This document shows positions 35,182 through 47,923 of a DNA stretch of 64,000 nt, one piece after another (position 1 is the stretch's first letter; each line of letters begins with the position of its first letter). The stretch comes from Thuidium tamariscinum (taxonomy: Eukaryota; Streptophyta; Bryopsida; Hypnales; Thuidiaceae). The notes beneath the pieces are model-generated. The model worked only from the letters and a program-made list of their open reading frames with translations, did not search any database and was not told where the DNA came from. The stretch spans positions 39,213,082 through 39,277,081 of the forward strand of contig OX344751.2 in assembly GCA_947034885.2 (NCBI GenBank). Reading direction: 5' to 3'. The position numbers and the translations under genes are program-made.

Positions 35182-38100
35182 TACAAAAACAAAAGAAAGC
35201 TAATCACTCGATATCCTTCCCACAAGACTGACAAAAGACGGATAGAAATCAAGAGCTCCGACCACTCCCCTTAATTTTCTCCGGACGCATTGCTTTACAA
35301 CTCTGTCGAAGGAACTAATGAAGGATTGGTGTATTGGATTGTGAATTTTGATGAGGTGGATGTAATTAAGGTTTCACTTTGGTGAATCAAGAGTAGAAGG
35401 ATTTGAATGACTTGCTTAACATGTTTCTAGTTGTAGTGATTTGTAGTGTGATGAGGTGCGCCTTTTTATATGAATGCTACTTTTGTAATTGGGATTTTGA
35501 CTAAGAATTTCATTTTTTTGTCAAGGTTCATGGCTTTGAATTCTATTGGACACAAAGTACCAAATTGAACTTTGTGAAAATTTAACACTCTTTAAGTGGG
35601 ACAAGACTAAAATTAAATGTCTTCTTTGACTAGCAAATGTTTTCTCTTTCACCAATCCTAGTGACATAAGATTTGGTCTAATTTGAATCATATTTTGTAC
35701 AATGTGATGAATTGAATTTATCATTTTTATACCATGAATCCTTAGTCTTTTAAAATTTTAGACACAACAAGAGTAACTTTCTTCATTAAACATCTAGTCT
35801 TGGTACTATGTGCTGATGTACACTATTCTAAGATTGTGTCTTATGCATGTGTACAAATGAGTCTTAGAGAAGACAGTGCAATCTACTACCTTGTTTGTAT
35901 ACTTCAAGTCTACACAATCTAGGAAAAACCCATATTGTAAGCTCTTATTTAATTCATTATTGATCTCCTCTTTTACCACAAGGATTATGTTTGTCTATTG
36001 GAGTAGTCTATCATTCAAATGCCTCTAATAGATGGAATAGAGCTATTGAACTATTGAACACCAATATTAAAAGTCAATTTGGATATTTCTAAATGTTAAT
36101 CTTCTAACTATGGTAATGAGTTAATAACTTAATATGCCCATTGAATGTTACTAAGGGGTGGGCTCTAAAGATGGTACAATTTGCATTGCATCTGAGGCAT
36201 TGCGTTATTTTGGAAAGAAAGAAGAGAGATAAATTTCGTTTAAAAGTCAATGAATTTGTCAATGTGCACACCTGGACAACTCATGTAGGTTCTACTTCTT
36301 TTTATTCTAAGGCACCACAAAATTGGTGTCATATTTATTTAGTTCTTCTGATTTTCATTTGATTTAGTTTTTGACCAACTCATGCAATGTTCTTAATTGA
36401 CTCTGGTGATATAAAATTTAGGTATGTGTGAATCATATATTTCACAATGTCATGAATCTAATTTCTCATTTTAAACTATTCAATCTCTATTTCTTAGGGC
36501 ATAATGCTTTTGTACCTAAGTCATGTGCTTTGTTGGAGAGATTGGTCTTTGAATTGCAATTTCTTAAAGGTTGAAAGTGATTTCTTCTTTGTTCAAATTG
36601 TTCCTTATAATAGATCCAACTAATGAACGGGGAGTATTGGCATTTGGTTACAAGTTAGCTATTTGAAATTAAGAATATCCAAATTGAATTCAAAATTTTA
36701 GGAAAAAAGACAATTATTTTGGATGAGAAAGAAAGAATATTTTTTTATTTTTTTAAGGCCTAGCCAAGAGTATACACCAGAGAACTAGTTAGTCCGAGAA
36801 AATGTAGGATTTTAGTTAGTTGAGATAAAATTTGTTTTTGTAGGCGATTCTCTAGGACCTACACATCTATATTGTTGCACCAATGTGTTTATTTTTTATG
36901 CAACTTTAAAAATAAAGCCTATTAATTAACTTCAATTTTCTTGAATATGACATTTTGTAGGTGATACTTGAGGTCCTACACATCTTGTTTATGAAAAAGT
37001 GATTCTTTTTATCTGCCCAAACTACCTATTAGTGGAAAAAAGTAACATATATTAGGTCATAACTTTTGACTCATATTTTCAAATGTCCTAACTTTTAGTG
37101 TACATGAAAGATATTCTTTGTCCCAAACTTCTATTAAATTTTGGGCCCAATGCATAGAAATCTTTGGTCACACATATTTATCCATAAATTTAGCAAATTG
37201 GTCCATTAGGGGTTAAGATCAAATAGAACATTTGGATGAAAAATAGATTAAAACCTAAAGTTCTTTTACTTTTAGAGGCCCAGATTTGCTTTAAAATACT
37301 AATCACTAAAGCAAGGCTAAAATCTTCATCTATACAAACTTTCTTAATAAACTCAATTATAGGATCTTTTAGTTATCTTGTCAACATACACCTTGCTAAA
37401 ATTTCAAAATAAGAGTCCCTACCAAGACAATGATGTTTGAATTTGAAAAATACTTTAAACTCTTCCCAAATGATTAGATTTCTTTTTTCAAACTTTTTAT
37501 ACAAAAATGTGTAGAACTAAAGATCCTACAACTCACAATTCTCTATAAGATATTGAAGAAATAGTTTGAAATACATATAAACAAAATTTTGTGTCTATGC
37601 TCAAAAATAATAATAAGTAAAGAGACATAAAAAATTATTTAAAATACTACATTTTTAATAATTTAGTTATGGAACTAAAAAATGCTAATCCCAATAGTTG
37701 GGTATATGAATTAATTCAATTAGTAAATGTTCAATTCAATTAGTACTTCAACCAAGGGTTTTTTTAATCCAAAAATATTAAAATTCAAGTTGAATAAAAG
37801 ACTTCAAAGTTTATTTTAGAGTGAAGGTTATATATGATTGCCTCCAAACTAAAATTCTCATAATTTTCATCTCATTAATCAAAATGGAATGATTCAAAGA
37901 TTTCTAAATATACACAAATTTAAACAACTAATTTTGATTTTTTGATTTCTTAAAAAGGTAGGTCTTTTTATTTGCTTGCACCATCTAATTTTGGAAAGAA
38001 ACTACATATTATAAAATAACTTTTTAACCATATATATAGTCAAAAGTTTTATAAACTATTGTACCTTAACACTACTCCTTGAATATATGTTGTGTGAAAA

Positions 38101-38697
38101 TTGCAAAAAAGAAAAGAAGACTTTGTTCATAAATGGATGACCAAAAATGTTATTGTCCAAACAAATAGAATTGTCAACCTTTGAATAATGTATGAACTAC
38201 AATAGTTCAAACCTAAGTTTTTATTGCATAATATACAAATTAAATTGATATATTAGTCTCACCAAATACTAAATAAATATATTCTATTTATATTATGTTC
38301 AATAAAACTTTAAAAACAAACTAATATGACTTCAACTTCATTCAATGGTATGAATAATGTAAATGACCCTTATAACAAGCTCCATTTTGGCCGTCCAAAT
38401 TAAAAGTGCCACTTTGAAATACATGACCTACTTGGCATTGTTGTGGTATTCAATTGGCACATTTGGGGTTGGCAAGTGATACTTTGAAATTCATTAGTAG
38501 ACAAATTAAAATAGAGCCTTATTCCTTATGGGTGTAATACATCAATGATCCTAGCCAATTTAAAGCCTCAACATTGTCTGACAGTTCTAGGGTTATAAGT
38601 AGCTTTTGTTGGTAAGTAAGATAATCATTATAGGTGTTTTTGTCTATTTTGAAGTGACCTAGTGACATTTAATAGATTTTTATTCCTATTTGCCTAA
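35182..38697. other. AT-rich repeat-derived DNA, no gene seen
   Basis: Very AT-rich with frequent stops. A GAACGGGGAGTATTGGC sequence near 36623-36640 resembles a polypurine tract followed by an LTR start (TATTGG) of a decayed copia-type element, but no LTR pair or polymerase motif could be shown. ATTAGGGG next to TTAA at 37205-37216 looks like an isolated terminus of the TTAA family. The part at 37300-38200 is related to 61260-62010. Confidence 0.4.
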
Positions 38698-38701
38698 TTA
38701 A

Positions 38702-40391
38702 CACATACAATCAATTTGAAATGTCAAGCTCATTTTTTATTTGGGCAATTAAATTCCTTTGATTACTTTAGATTTTTTGTAGGTAATTTTGAAGATTAAC
38801 TATCAAGATTTTTAATTTTTTTACTAAAAAAGGTGAATATTTGATTTTTGAGAGGTCCTCAAAGGCATGTATGTACTATAAATTGAAGTGTAAAGCTTGC
38901 AAATTTTATTTCATTTTCCAACTTTGTACAAAGCTTACTAATTTCACTTAATTTGAAATCTAAGAAATTGTACTTATCCATTTACTATGAAAAGGTCCCT
39001 ATGGTAAGTGTAAGTGTTTTCATGGTTTTCACCATTGAAAATCTTTAAAATGAAAGCACCAATTTGGAGTTATTTGGGATTTCTATTCATAAATAAAATT
39101 ACATTTTAACAATTGTAATGTGGATTATGTAATGAGTTTGATAGCTTTTCATGTGAAACTAAACTTTTTGGAAGTGCATTTTAGTTTGTAGTTATTCATG
39201 TCACCTCCAATTCCAAAAATCTTTTATAAGTAAATTTTTGAAACATTGTAGAGAGGGGCGACATACTAAAATAGAAATCTACATTTCTATTGTTATATTC
39301 ACAACTTCTATTCAATTTTACACTCAAAATTAGTATACATAATAACAAGAAAGTTCTTTAACCACTGAAAGACATAGCTGTGTATTCTAGCAACATAGAA
39401 AATTTAGGCAACTCACTACAAATGGAGTTTTTATTGTTTTTCTTTGTAATTTTTATATTGTGTAGACAAGGATTGTCTTACAAGCCTTAAGGTTTTTATA
39501 ACTTTTGACTATATAGTCAAAAAAGTTATTGCATGATATAGTAGATATTGTTTCTTTCTCAACTCAAGCAATTTAGGCATATTTGAAGAAATCATTTTCT
39601 TAGAAACCAAAAATTTGAACTTGACTTTCTAGAAGAATATATATGTGGAAAGCTTTGAGTTATAACATTTTGATCAATGAATCAAAAGTTATGAGGAGTT
39701 TTTGTTTGAGGCAATTTTGGATTCTATTCTATAAAATAAACTTTGACTTTCTTTATTTAATTCAATTTTCTATATTTTAAAAAAATATTCTAATATTAGA
39801 TGTAGATTTTTTATTATTGCATTATAGCCATTGGAATTGACATTTTTCAATTTCATAAATAAATTCTTAACAATTTAGTATTTTGAATAATTATCTACTT
39901 CTTACTACTTACTATTTTTTTCCTATATATTGTACAATTCTAAATGATTTGGAATTTTTCAAGCACGTAGCCAACTTACCTTGAAGAATGAGTCCAAAGA
40001 AGCACCACCATTTTGAACATTTTTTCATACAAATGTGAGCTCATGAAATGTAGTTGCCCAATTTTTCACATGGTCAATAAAAGGATTTTTTATAAATTCA
40101 AATGCACAATGGAAATTTCTAAAAACTTTCCCACATTTTCTCAAACCATCTTCCTACAAGTTCCTATGGTTACATGTATCCAAAAATGTTTTTTTTTCCA
40201 AAACTTGGTACTTGCATTGGAAATGGCAGTTTTGGAATGGTATTGGTGAAAACATACTCAAGGAACTTTAAGGGTTAAGCATCTATATAGTTAGATTCTA
40301 AAATAAAAACAATTTACCTCATTGGAGATTACCATAGATGATGCTCTTTTTGTAGTCAAAACACACTTGGAAAGGCTTGGGCATTTAGGGG
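38702..40391. mobile_element. TTAA-flanked element T1, interrupted by a nested insertion
   Basis: The right end GGGCATTTAGGGG is followed by TTAA (40392-40395). The left end follows TTAA at 38698-38701 but is degraded. The body at 38702-39357 and 40279-40391 aligns in order with element T2 (52946-53747), for example TTTGAAATGTC/TTTGAAATTTC, TGAGAGGTC, AAGTGTAAAGCTTGC/AAGTATAAAGCTTGC and GTCAAAACACACTTG. It is non-coding. The copy is interrupted at 39362-40274. Confidence 0.65.
39362..40274. mobile_element. 913-bp nested TTAA-flanked insertion
   Basis: TTAA occurs immediately on both sides (39358-39361 and 40275-40278). The paralogous element T2 has a single site here (CTCTTTAAACATCTATG), which is the empty state. 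Termini CCACTGAAAG and CTTTAAGGG are imperfect inverted repeats. Internal sequence is, in reverse orientation, similar to the dispersed repeat at 61480-61820. It is non-coding. TTAA duplication with CCC-type ends is the hallmark of piggyBac-like transposition, but the class is inferred. Confidence 0.65.
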
Positions 40392-40395
40392 TTAA

Positions 40396-41316
40396 GGACT
40401 TGATCACTTCAAAAATCCATAATTAATTCTTAGTACTTCAAAATTAAAAAAAGTTTTCAATTGATATTACTTTCCCTCATTCATCCATACATGAGGAAAA
40501 ATTTGATTTTTTTCAAACACCTGAAGTGGGCAGATTGCAAATTATGGCATAAATAGGGTCCTTTACCTTATAGCATTAATAAAGTCGCCCAAAAAACGAG
40601 ACGAAAATCGATATGCAAAGAAAACAAAGATCGTTTGATCTTCCAAGACAATTTCAAAAGACAGCTTCCTTTTCCGATACCAGCCTACTACTAGTTACGA
40701 GGGCAAGACCCAGAAACGTCTACAGCGGAAGGCGAAACATGGCCTACTTACATTGGAAGTCATGGTCAAGCCATTGAAAAAGAGTCTAAAGGTCAGTCAG
40801 CTTTCGAGTACGAGCTGAACAATGTATTTGACTTGAGCCTCAACGACTCTCTTTTTCCACTAACCACTGATAGAGAATATTCACCTGACGAATAGAGAAC
40901 TCAAGCAAAATTGCTACAACGTCAATTGCTGAAGAGAAAAAGAGTTCCTCAAAGGACGTCTGCGGAAGTGACAGGCAGGCAAGTAGATTGTGAATCGCCT
41001 CAGCTTCAATGGGAGCAATCAACTCCGAGGGAAACCCTACTGTAAATAATTACAGCAAATGAAAAAATCTGAAGAATAAATGCGCTAAACCCTTCACTAC
41101 GTGAATGGAAGCTCCTCAATCAAAGCTTTACCAAGCCCTTGGACAAATACGCAAACAGTATTGGTTGGCCCTATCTAATTCCCTACTGAGCTGTTGTTCG
41201 TAGCAGATACATCAACACCTAATATTTGAATCAGGAGATAACTGGAAAGAAAAGGGACCACAACCCAAAAGCGAAAAAATCATAGCAACTTTCGGACTCA
41301 AAGACCTACAGCAAGA
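40396..41316. other. HMGS 3' flank with one exon-like frame
   Basis: AT-rich to about 40560, then GC-balanced up to the HMG-CoA synthase stop. On the minus strand 40885-41039 is open, bordered by TTTACAG and GTGAAT, and encodes PIEAEAIHNLLACLSLPQ and SSAIDVVAILLEFSIRQ. It could be an unassigned exon or simply 3' UTR. No family was recognised and no partner exon was found. Confidence 0.25.
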
Positions 41317-44300
41317 CTAGTGCGCTATGCCATTTGTACCATTGGCTTCCGGCTTCAGAGTCTTCGCTTGGTATCTGTCGTAACTACGGCGATAAAGAGC
41401 ATCAACTTTGGTGATGAAGAAGGTTGAAGGGCGCAAGGTAGACTTGGAGCTTACTGGGATGAAATCTTTTGCACCGTAGCGAGTCTCCATGAGGTGCATC
41501 GTCTCCACAAACTCCTTCGGAGTCACCTGAAATATTTTACGACACGCGATGTCAATGAGTACGCACCCACAGAAAGGAATTCTGAGCTACTCTTCAAGTA
41601 GCTCTCAATCACATGCTTTCTTGCACCACATAGAAATCATTCAGTAAAAATAATCAAACCATGTGTTCTCAACACGTGAGGCTTAACATGCAGCGGTGTG
41701 AAGGCTTACTGCAATGCGAGATTCAAGTTTGGCAGCGATGTCCATTTTCTTGGCAATCTCTGACAACTTCTGGCCCTCCACGAATTTACAGGAGAAGAGA
41801 CTTGAGGCCAAACCACTTCCATATGAAAACAAAAGTATTCTCTTGCCATCCTGTTGGGAACAAACCCATATATCACTTATTTACCATGATACAAAAGTCA
41901 CATTGATACGCGGTCAAGACAGAGAAAGGAACCATCAAATAAATAGTAAGCTGCCGATTGATACATCGATTAAAAAGACGCACCAAATTGTAAGGAATAC
42001 TGGTACTTACCAAAGAAGATGCCTTGTTATGTACAAGGGTAGCAAGACCAGCATACAAAGATGCACAGTACATGTTTCCAAGTTCCTTGGGCAACATTGT
42101 TGTGGGTCCGACTTTTTCATCATACTGTTTCTTGGCAACTTGTTGTGATACCTGCCATGCCCAATGGCACCAGAAAGTTGTCATCACCAAGGTCCATACA
42201 CTTTATGAAGCCACGTAACTTGTTGGAACGTCAAAAAACTTAAAAACTTGAATGTACCTTCTCAAGGTCACGATTCACAAGGCTATCTGCGGGTGCCAAA
42301 GTTGCAAACGGTTCCAACTTAGCTGCTGCATCCTCGCCAACAAAGCTGGGGAGAGAGAGCAACCACGCAGATGCAGTCAGTATCTCAACCTAAATACAAG
42401 GACAAGAAAACAAACCAGAACTTCTTGCTAAGGTCTAAATACTACCAAAACCAGGCATCAGAAGGCAGCAAAGAGCACGTTGAGAATACCTAGCATTTCT
42501 TGTGAAGTCGTTGTAGACAAGACGAGCATAACTTTTTTGCACGAGCTGCACAACATCAACGTAGTAAATTTTTGGTACCACACGTCACATGCGAGGCTTG
42601 CAAGTCCATAAGTGAAATAAACCAGCACCTTGTTTAGGTCTTTGGAGAAAAGGAAAGTACCTTATTGTAAGGAGCATGACACACAACGTATGAGGCCTCT
42701 GACAGAGTAAAAGGTTTGCCTTCAAGCTTTTCATACCTGCCATAGCATAACACACTATTAGTTCAGGGACCACAAAGACTATGCACGTCACTTGCAATGA
42801 AGCTCATCAAATAATGATCAACACACACTGAGCAGTTAGAAAGCATACTTCTTGCAGAAGCGCTGGTAGCACAAGTCCAGTGCTTGCAGATAGCAGGTTT
42901 GCGACAATTTCCCATCAACGACCTGTCATAAGTACCACAGAGGCGCACTTTTAAGTAATTGCACGAGATAAATAGCAATGTCACATGGGCGGAACTATAC
43001 AACTTTTACTGAATTCAACACACTTTACAAGCTAGTCAAGATTTAGAGACATGGACAAATTTGGAACCAAATGAAGTAGGCAGGCCCCTCAAGAACTTGG
43101 GAGATTATGAAACTATAGAACATACCGGGTATTCACTGGCCAAATTAGGCTTATAGAAGTCATACACATTTGCCATGTGAGTCCCAGTAAGACTACGCTC
43201 AAAGATGATAGGCGCATCAGGTCCAATTAGCATGGCCACAGCTCCCGCACCACCTGTCGGACGTGCAGCCCCTTCAGCATAAACCTGTCACAACATACAC
43301 AAATCACGGTATCTATGTGACCCCTACGTAGAGATAGGAAGTAAATCCCTGAGTGCCAAAAGTAGTCGTTTCAATATCTATAAGAGTTTATATTAATCAT
43401 CTAGAAAACTTCAAGGAAAATAGAAAAATATTCTAATAGAAAAACAAACCATGCCCTACGTCCGTGAACGGTAAATATATGATTTGGCATGCCATTTATT
43501 GAGAATATAGCCCAAGCCAACTTACAGCACTGTCTGCAGCGACGACAATGGCATAACGTCCATCCCAAGCACTGCTTTCCACCCAGTTGAGAGAATTCTG
43601 CAGAGCTGCTGTTCCGCCATAGCAGGCGTTGGTAGAATCAACTCCCTCGATATCTCCATTACCTGACTTCTACTTGTCAATACACCAAAAGCGGAATCAG
43701 AATGGTATCGACGTACTTACACCCAAAGTCACAAATGCATATTTCACAACACAGACCATAATGGAGTTAGACAGACACTGATACCAACTAACGAGAATGA
43801 CTTCGCTCCAGTTTCAAGGCGAGATAGAGATAGAGTTCCACGAATATTCGCTTCAACATCTATGAAACTTCAAACTTGATCCAAAGACGTGTCAGGAAAT
43901 AGTATACCTCAAAGAGCTGCATGAGGGAGGTCTTAATGGCCTTGCTTTTGTCAATGACTGTTTCGCTGCCGACCTCCAGGCGGCCAATGCGTTCAGGTGC
44001 AATGCCATATGTTTCCAATAAAGACTTCACCACTGTCAAGCTGACACCCCATCGATATCAATTTCGAGCTCACTCACCTTTATCTTATGATCAACTGACA
44101 GATTACTGACGAAAAACTGACTAGGCAACTGACTGCGATTTCAATACTGTGGGACGAGTGATGTTTACGGGACACCCCACCCCTCCCCTGAAATGATACA
44201 TTCTCGTGATAGAATGTACACTGGATCTCTCCAAAACCCAAAGATTCGTCGTCAAAACGTACAAGCAATGAAAACCACCAATACTGAACAGTGGCACACC

Positions 44301-45300
44301 TTCTAAGTGAAAAACTAAAGAGGGCTTTCGATACACTACGTTAAATGCTTTCAAAAATTTAACTAATTTATAAACACCTTCAGATAGCAATACACACTTC
44401 ACCACTGTCAAGCTGACACCCCACCAATATCAATTGTGAACTAACAGGTTTGTTACTATACGATCTCAATAGATACAACCTGACTGCAACCACAACTATT
44501 ATAAAAGATTCCTTGCCAAAAAAACAAAAACCGCCAGACCTAAACAGTGTCAAAAAGCACCAGAGCATTCAAATCAACCAAAAAGACGAGTAAACAGTAA
44601 GATCAACTGCTCCATGCAATACAATTTCAGACGGTGATCGATTGCAAAAATCTCAATAAACTTGGGATCTGAAGACCAACTACCAAATCGAGAAAACAGG
44701 GTGGCACAAGGAAATAGACACCTCATGGAAATAACATCCTCCAGATCGGTGCAAAAAGCAAGACGGTCTTGGCCCAGACCAATAGTGTACTTGCCCTTGC
44801 TCACTCCATCGAACTCCTCCAACTCTTCCTGCAACCCCAAATCAATTCCTTCGTCATTGAACACCAATTCCTCTCCAAAAGTATCAATCCCGACGATCAA
44901 CCTCGCAAAATCACCTCAAAAAACATCAAAACGTAATCACTTCTCAAACTATTAATCAAGCTTCCTTCCTCCTGTTAATCGTGCTACACCAATAGCAAAG
45001 CTAAGGCGAACCCAAAACTCAGTGCGCAATCCCTGCGAATGGAAGATTTCGCGCTTGCCACAATGCAGCGCGCGCATGGGCATGGATTGAAACGAAAAAG
45101 ACTCCACAGCCAAGAGACTCAATAGTCTCTGGTGTCGCATTACCCTCGTGGAGGCAAAATCGCAACACCACGAAGCACCAATCGCAGCAACAACAACGGG
45201 AGGCGACAGGTTAATGATGGCAAACCTGATGCACGAAGCTTGCTGGAAAGTACACATCCATGGCCAAGATGCCGACGTTCTGAGGCCGCATGGCTGCCAT
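41317..45300 (-). CDS. HMGS: Hydroxymethylglutaryl-CoA synthase (cytosolic), 12 exons
   Basis: Minus-strand exons: 45226-45300, 44722-44828, 43908-44040, 43526-43669, 43126-43284, 42849-42922, 42661-42736, 42490-42545, 42258-42345, 42011-42151, 41710-41850, 41317-41526. They sum to 1,404 bp, 467 residues, with all phases consistent. The enzyme condenses acetyl-CoA with acetoacetyl-CoA to HMG-CoA, the mevalonate-pathway step feeding sterols and other isoprenoids. Catalytic residues are in place: Glu83 (GRLEVGSE), acyl-accepting Cys121 ([10 protein letters not shown]) and His251 (VCHAPYNK). Other family blocks: [13 protein letters not shown] at the start, [34 protein letters not shown] and [19 protein letters not shown]. 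No targeting peptide is evident. Length equals plant HMGS (~460). An alternative ATG lies three codons downstream at 45291. Intron 2 contains a partial copy of exon 3. Confidence 0.96.
44024..44068 (-). repeat. HMGS exon 3 acceptor region, parent copy of an internal duplication
   Basis: The first 17 coding bases of exon 3, its AG acceptor and ~28 intron bases are nearly identical to 44396-44440 (plus-strand core CTTCACCACTGTCAAGCTG then ACACCCCA). Confidence 0.75.
44396..44440 (-). repeat. Duplicated HMGS exon-3 start in intron 2 (decoy acceptor)
   Basis: This ~45-bp copy of the intron-2/exon-3 junction lies ~372 bp upstream (in gene sense) of the real one. It keeps the GGGGTGTCAG acceptor and the first 16 bases of exon 3, then diverges. 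Weaker similarity continues on the intron side. It is a candidate cryptic splice site. Confidence 0.75.
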
Positions 45301-45655
45301 AGCTCTGCTCACTTGCTCACTTGCTCACTTGTTCGCAAACACGACCACGGGTAAAAAGTCAAAAGCAAAAACGAGTCCTCGATCCACGAACGCAACTACA
45401 AACGTCGCAGAGTTGTGCAGAAGGATTAAGATCGAGGAGAAGGTCGACGTAGAGTAAAGAGCGCAAGTGTGCAGTTTTGTGGCGGAGGAAGCAAGGCAGA
45501 GGAGGACAAGCAGCAGAGGCAACTATCGCAATAGGCAGTTCCTGGCCCAAGGAGGGAAGGCAGGGGAACGACAACGACGGAGAGGACGGAATCTCTTCGT
45601 CGGACGGAAAATGACTGAAATACTCAAGGTAGTTGAACCCAATACCAATCGCTAA
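45301..45655 (-). promoter_or_regulatory. HMGS leader and promoter-proximal region
   Basis: A GC-balanced, purine/pyrimidine-biased block ends abruptly at about 45655, where AT-rich DNA with a hairpin begins. It probably holds the 5' UTR and core promoter of the minus-strand HMGS gene. No specific element was assigned. Confidence 0.35.
45306..45332. repeat. Short CTCACTTG minisatellite in the HMGS leader
   Basis: Three tandem GCTCACTT units lie directly upstream of the HMGS ATG (minus strand), in the probable 5' UTR. Confidence 0.5.
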
Positions 45656-45746
45656 CCTAATACCACCCAAATGTAGGGTTGTCATTGATTCTATAACGAG
45701 AATCTACAATGAGTGGGTGACAATCCTATATTTGGGTGGTGTTAGG
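45656..45746. repeat. 91-bp imperfect hairpin upstream of HMGS
   Basis: The left arm CCTAATACCACCCAAATG (then TAGGGTTGTCA) pairs with the right arm TGACAATCC (then TATATTTGGGTGGTGTTAGG) over about 29 bp with three mismatches. An inner GATTCT...AGAATC stem also pairs. It could be a tiny MITE or a small-RNA-like foldback. Confidence 0.6.
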
Positions 45747-45975
45747 ACAATGTTTATTTTTAAGTTCACCTACCTTATATATAGGTTAAATCAAATCAAA
45801 TCAAGTTACTATTTTTAGTAATTTATATTTTTAGAAATTTATTTTTGAAGTCTAGCTTATAATTAGGAAAAAATTAAATCACATATTAACATATAAAAAA
45901 TTAATGAAAACTCTATGTTTGGGTGGTACTAGGATGATGTTTGGTTTTAAGTTCACCAACCTTACATGTAGGTTA
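45727..45975. repeat. ~185-bp spaced direct duplication of the hairpin arm
   Basis: TATATTTGGGTGGTGTTAGG with TTTTAAGTTCACCTACCTTA (45727-45775) recurs as TATGTTTGGGTGGTACTAGG with TTTTAAGTTCACCAACCTTA (45913-45965). Confidence 0.6.
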
Positions 45976-47923
45976 GTTTCATAAATAATTAGGAAAAAAT
46001 TGGGCCATATCTAAGATACAAAAAATTATACAACAATCATAAAAAAATTATGGAATTTAAAAAATATATATTATTGTGATTGTTGTGAATTTTGAATATT
46101 CAAAAAAAATTCTTAAAAAATTTAGAAAAAAATTCATTTATGCATAAATAGAAAAAGGTGCCTATTTTATCAAAGTGGATTAAAATTATAAATCTAATTG
46201 TCACTATATTTCAAAAGTAGACAAGAAATTGGCAATGTAGTAGAATGTCAAGGGCAACTTTAAATAGTTTGGAAAGGGCAAAAAAGGCACTCAAACATCA
46301 TTCTTGAAGACAAACATCACACAGTAAGGAAAAGCAACTAAATAAATCAAGAAGGGCAACTTGCCAAAATTCTCAAAATTTGAATTACATTGGCAGATCA
46401 TTGAACAACAAAAATTAAACTATTTTGACAATGAGGTATCAAACTAACCTACATGTGCAATAGCCACCTTCAAATGGAAGAAGACTCATTGAACGAAAGA
46501 AGATTATTCTATAGAAAAGAGTGGTCTGATGAAAAAAAAGACAAGGGAAAAAATGAAATTTGTGAAAAAGAAGGAGCTCTTGGGGGGCAATTTTCCATTC
46601 TTATTTGAGTTTAATATTTTGTAATATTTTTGTTTTAGCAAAGCCAATAGGAAAATAGGAAAATTTGAGAAAGAAAATGTAGTTATGTAGTTAAATTTTA
46701 TGGAAATTCATAGAAGTTATGTTTTATCTTCTAAAAAGCTACTAATATGACTAATTAAATACAACTACTTTTATTAAGAAAAAATTTCAAAAAAATATAA
46801 GTGTGTCCACAAACAACAAGTTATAAATGAAAGTAATTAAAAATATACATGTGTATTTCTATGTAAATTTTTTGTTTATTGAACTAAACTACTACAATTT
46901 TGTGGATATATACCAATGCTTGAATAGATACAAAAATAACCTATTTTTTCATAAATTTACACTAGTATATAATTTAATATTAGAGATGATATTGTAATTC
47001 ATATTAAAATTGTGTTACATTTATTCAATATTAATTAAAGAAAAAGTATCAAATCATGTTTTTGCTATAAGCTAAGTTTTTGTAGGGAATATTGGGCAAT
47101 AAATTCTCCATCTAAGATTAAAAAATTTGTAGAAAATGCTCCGTAATCTCCTTACATTTTGGATGAAAGTCAATCAATTTATTTCATTCAAAGCCTAATG
47201 TTTCATCCATTTCTATAAGGGGGTTTGTATACTAGTGCAAATCCATTAGGATTTGAAATTGCTTTTGTGTTGAATCTATATCAAAACAAGCAAAAATTGC
47301 ATTGAAATTAAGACAAATTAACACAAAATAGTTTCAATCCATACCATATTTGTAGTAGAGATAGTAACATTAGTCCACTAAAGATTGCATCTTGCACCAC
47401 CAAAAAGGTTTGAAAGAGAAGTCCTTTGCCTTGACTTCTCTTCATGAGTAAATTGATTTTTGAATCCTTCCTTGTAAAAAATGAAAATGAAAACAAATGG
47501 TCCAAGGTACATATGTTCGATGATCTTATTCATAGAAATCGTAGCTTTAAATGGAGTGGTCATAGTCATGATAGAAGCATGCATTGCTATAGAATGTGAT
47601 GAAAGATGAAATGTGGTTAGCATACAAATGAGGAAGCACATGATTGCTCATTGGGATTGTTAATTCTACATTCTCACAACTTCATTGCATATATTTTGCA
47701 TAATAAACTTATAGAAGTTGTCAATCCACGCTACTTTGATTGACCAATATATCTTTACCCTTATACAAAATTGGGTCAAAAAGAAAGGTTGATCATGATT
47801 CTTCTTTTGATCATCAATGATGCAAAAATCATAAGATCTCTTTTGGAAATATACATTCCTTTTCTCAATGGATGAAACCACTAATAAAATTGCTACAAAG
47901 TTTTGCAATGATATCATAAGAGG
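45976..47923. other. AT-rich intergenic DNA, no gene seen
   Basis: Very AT-rich and dense in stops. Short open frames at 47308-47977 on the minus strand show no domain. No gene or RNA is called. Confidence 0.5.

Noticed and set aside
36623..36640. Polypurine-tract-like sequence of a copia LTR element
   Set aside because: No paired LTR, primer-binding site or polymerase motif could be shown.
45359..45685. Open frames in the HMGS upstream region (both strands)
   Set aside because: They fall in purine/pyrimidine-biased leader sequence, with no domain and no splice support.
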